NCBI GenBank assembly: GCA_015066625.1
Contig: SVOC01000018.1
Span: 1 to 61,273, forward strand
Direction of reading: 5' to 3'
Length of the DNA: 61,273 bases
Source of the DNA: Oscillospiraceae bacterium
Lineage (GTDB): Bacteria; Bacillota; Clostridia; Oscillospirales; Acutalibacteraceae
Shown: one piece after another, positions 59,119 to 61,273 of the stretch
Numbering within the stretch: position 1 is the first letter of the stretch
Layout: the number at the start of each line of letters is the position of its first letter
Translations under genes and position numbers: made by a program
The notes under the pieces: model-generated
The model's database searches: none
The model's input: only the letters and a program-made list of their open reading frames with translations
Told to the model about the DNA's origin: nothing

Positions 59119-60744
59119 ATGAGCAATAAAAAACAAACCAAGAAAACTGCAGCAAAAGAAAAGAAGTCGCCTAAAGGTATAATTATTGCCGCAGTTGCAT
59201 TGCTGCTTGCGGCAGCGATTATCGTTGCGGTTGTTCTTATAAGGAAGGACGGCGGCACACAGAATCCTTCGGGTACAGAGATTGAGACTCTTGCAAACGA
59301 CGGCGGTCAGTATACCTATGCAAAATACAAAGGATCAAGTCTGCCCGTGGAGTTTGTTGAAATTCTCAATAAAGCAGAGGCGGACAGTGCCGCAGCCTGC
59401 AAAAACCGGGGCGTTGTGCTTGAAATCGGCGACAGAGAGATTTCAGTTCCCGAGTTTGTGATGTACTACTATGACGAATATTCATACAAGGTGCAGTCTG
59501 CTCAGTATTCCATACAGCAGACAGGTGCAAACAGAACAGGGTTTGAACTTGATATTTTGCCTTCAGAGCAAGCATCCATTAACAGTGGTGAAACCTGGGA
59601 AGAAACCTTTATTGAGGATGCCATCGCCAAAATGAGAGATGTATATATGATTTTTGACCTTGCACTCAAAGAAGGTACAAAGCTTGATGTTATAGCCATA
59701 GCTGAAATTCTTCAGAATATTGATATGATTGAAAGCGCAGCGGAAGGAGAAAACACGACGGCAGATGAATCTCTTGCAAGTTTCTACGGTGAAGGTATGA
59801 CAGCTGCTATGTATTTTGCAAGGGATATTATGATGTATTATGCCAATGCATACGAAACTGAGAAAATGGTAAAAATGAGCGAAAGCTATACCGAAAAACA
59901 GCTTAATGAAGTAATCGAACACGATAAGCACGATTATACGGTCTTCCTCGGCAGAGTGTATATGATTGAAGGCGAATACAATGAGGCAGAGGCCACTGCG
60001 ATAACTAATGAGCAGGAATTTCTGGCATATGCATCCAAGAATTATCCTATGGAGGGTTACGACGCTGAAAGTATGACGAAATGTGTGTATACCGACAGAG
60101 AAACAATTTCAAGCGCTTATGGTGAAGAAGTGGGTGCTTGGATATTCAATGACGCGCGTAAAGCAGGAGATATAGCCGTTGTTCAGGGTGCCTTGTTTAC
60201 ATATCTTTGCTATATTGAACAGCCTCCTCATCTTGCCACCAGCCGCAATATAATAACCTGCCTGCAGGAATATCCCGAAACAGTAAGCGAGGAAGAAAAA
60301 GAGAATTTGTACAATAATATATTCAAGAAGTACGATGAGTGGAAGAAAAACGACGGCACACAGCAAGGCTTCCTTGATATGAGTATGACCCTTGGCGGCA
60401 CGGGAGAAACTGCCGTCAGAGCAGAGGAATACTATTATGAAGTCAGCGAGTGGATTTTTGACCCTGTAAGAAGACCGGGTGACCATGAGATAATCGATAC
60501 GGAAGCAGGCTGCGTTGCTGTTTACTATGTGGGTAATAACGAGGAAGATTTCGATTGGAAATACTACGCAGGTGTTAAAAGAAGCGAACTTGAACTCAAG
60601 GACTATTACGAAACCATCAAGGCTTCCGACTACAGAGATAAGAGAGATGCTCAGGCAGTGAAAGATGCTTGCGACGGTGCAGATGTTTTCATTCAGAGAA
60701 AAATCGATAAACTGAAAGCGGAAACCACTACTCAGGCATCATAA
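59119..60744 (+). CDS. Membrane-anchored foldase-like protein (SurA/PrsA type)
   Basis: 541 residues. A basic N-terminus and one anchor (GIIIAAVALLLAAAIIVAVVLI, about 19-40), then a helical SurA-N-like domain (VVLEIGDREISVPEFVMYYY). Two parvulin-like blocks follow: EEVGAWIFNDARKAGDIAVV (about 335-355) and VSEWIFDPVRRPGDHEIIDT (about 440-460). Each resembles the WxF...xxGD turn of peptidyl-prolyl isomerases. It probably folds exported proteins at the membrane outer face. Catalytic competence is not assured. Confidence 0.72.
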   Translation: MSNKKQTKKTAAKEKKSPKGIIIAAVALLLAAAIIVAVVLIRKDGGTQNPSGTEIETLANDGGQYTYAKYKGSSLPVEFVEILNKAEADSAAACKNRGVVLEIGDREISVPEFVMYYYDEYSYKVQSAQYSIQQTGANRTGFELDILPSEQASINSGETWEETFIEDAIAKMRDVYMIFDLALKEGTKLDVIAIAEILQNIDMIESAAEGENTTADESLASFYGEGMTAAMYFARDIMMYYANAYETEKMVKMSESYTEKQLNEVIEHDKHDYTVFLGRVYMIEGEYNEAEATAITNEQEFLAYASKNYPMEGYDAESMTKCVYTDRETISSAYGEEVGAWIFNDARKAGDIAVVQGALFTYLCYIEQPPHLATSRNIITCLQEYPETVSEEEKENLYNNIFKKYDEWKKNDGTQQGFLDMSMTLGGTGETAVRAEEYYYEVSEWIFDPVRRPGDHEIIDTEAGCVAVYYVGNNEEDFDWKYYAGVKRSELELKDYYETIKASDYRDKRDAQAVKDACDGADVFIQRKIDKLKAETTTQAS

Positions 60745-60757
60745 AAAATCAAACATA

Positions 60758-60793
60758 TAAAGCGGATTGCAAATTTGTTTTGCAATCCGCTTT
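60758..60793 (+). terminator. Terminator of the foldase gene
   Basis: AAAGCGGATTGCAAA (60758-60772) pairs with TTTGCAATCCGCTTT (60779-60793), followed by ATATATAAT. Confidence 0.85.
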
Positions 60794-60976
60794 ATATATA
60801 ATGTATGGATATGTATATGACTTGGAATAAAAAATATCTTTTTATGTTGTTTTTCGAAGAAAAATCAGTCAATATAAAGCCCCAAAACACATATATATCA
60901 ACATTTTCAGAATCTGAAGCAACACTGAACACACGGCATAGTTGATAAGAGAGATAAAAAAGATTAAAAAAAGGTG
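60794..60976. other. AT-rich intergenic region before the rRNA promoter
   Basis: No gene, hairpin or repeat was recognised in this stretch. It may hold an UP element just before the promoter (AGATTAAAAAAAGG). Confidence 0.4.
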
Positions 60977-61005
60977 TTGACAAACGGAAAGAGATTTGGT
61001 AATAT
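60977..61005 (+). promoter_or_regulatory. rRNA operon promoter
   Basis: TTGACA (60977-60982), a 17-bp spacer and TAATAT (61000-61005), preceded by A-rich sequence. It is about 210 bp upstream of the 16S start, as expected for a leader with processing sites. Confidence 0.8.
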
Positions 61006-61011
61006 AGTCGA

Positions 61012-61212
61012 GCACTCGCAAGTGAGCGGAGTGCAACGCACCTTGAAAATTAAACAACGATTGATTAAAAAAACCCTTGAAGATTAATTTGAGTATGTAC
61101 TTCAAGTACAGCAGTAATTCTCGTGAAGAACGAGGAAAGATGTCAGTGAATGACATTTTGAGCGATTGATGCTCTAAGAATGGTTTGAACACCTACGGGT
61201 GTTTAGATAAAA
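61012..61212 (+). ncRNA. Precursor leader of the 16S rRNA
   Basis: About 200 nt of transcribed spacer with several short inverted repeats (for example AGTACTTGAAG-type at about 61093-61107, and ACACCTACGGGTGT at 61190-61203). It probably holds antitermination and RNase III sites. Exact elements are not resolved. Confidence 0.5.

Positions 61213-61273
<61 letters not shown>

Overview
The window looks like a chromosomal segment of an anaerobic, probably gut-associated Clostridia (Oscillospirales/Ruminococcaceae-like). The grounds are strong AGGAGG ribosome sites, a pyruvate phosphate dikinase, Rnf-type membrane proteins, a cohesin/dockerin protein and the codon style of the core genes. No species is assigned. 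The AT-richer left two thirds (about 1-40900) is mobile and defence DNA. The more GC-rich right third (41136-61273) is ordinary chromosome ending in the start of a 16S rRNA gene.

Mobile part. A Tn7-like transposon (tnsA-tnsB-tnsC-tniQ on the minus strand) spans 391-15016. It is bounded by a 5-bp target duplication TGAAA and has TGT...ACA termini. Both ends are the same 216-bp sequence in direct orientation, and each copy by itself has TGT...ACA ends. That is the layout expected of a cointegrate between a mini-transposon and a circular donor; the donor portion carries a replication-protein-like gene and a resolvase with a res-like site. Cargo includes an HNH protein, a cohesin-dockerin protein, a lipoprotein, a zinc-ribbon membrane protein, an XRE/SLOG gene pair and a second serine recombinase. 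The transposon sits at the 3' end of a large serine recombinase gene. That gene heads a mobilizable island: recombinase, SHOCT-like, ParB, MobA/L relaxase, MobC, an oriT-like hairpin and a Cys-rich protein.

Accessory and defence part (about 20.9-40.9 kb). It holds two small gene cassettes with matching flanking repeats (pyrophosphatase-like plus NUDIX; metallophosphatase), then hipBA and a DUF6076/sigma-like/small membrane protein operon. Next is an HpaII-type restriction locus with a Vsr-methyltransferase fusion and a second C5 methyltransferase. It is followed by an HNH nuclease / C5 methyltransferase / GHKL-ATPase operon whose ATPase carries a TIR-like C-terminus, then a SLOG-XRE-AbiH module, TnpV/DUF6809 genes and an unrecognised three-gene membrane/coiled-coil operon.

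Chromosomal part. ppdK, an NhaC-type antiporter with luxS, an alanyl-tRNA editing protein with a YlmH-like S4 protein, rpe and a MecA-like adaptor come first. An operon-like run follows: a reduced RnfD-E-A set that has lost nearly all cofactor ligands, a GH13 alpha-glucanase, an LCP-like protein, a transglutaminase-like protein, folE-folP-folB-folK, a small Cys protein and a foldase-like exported protein. A strong promoter and leader for the 16S rRNA gene close the window.

The items most worth following up are the cointegrate-like Tn7 structure, the HNH-methyltransferase-GHKL/TIR operon, the cofactor-depleted Rnf paralog, the duplicated XRE-SLOG pairs and the unknown three-gene operon.
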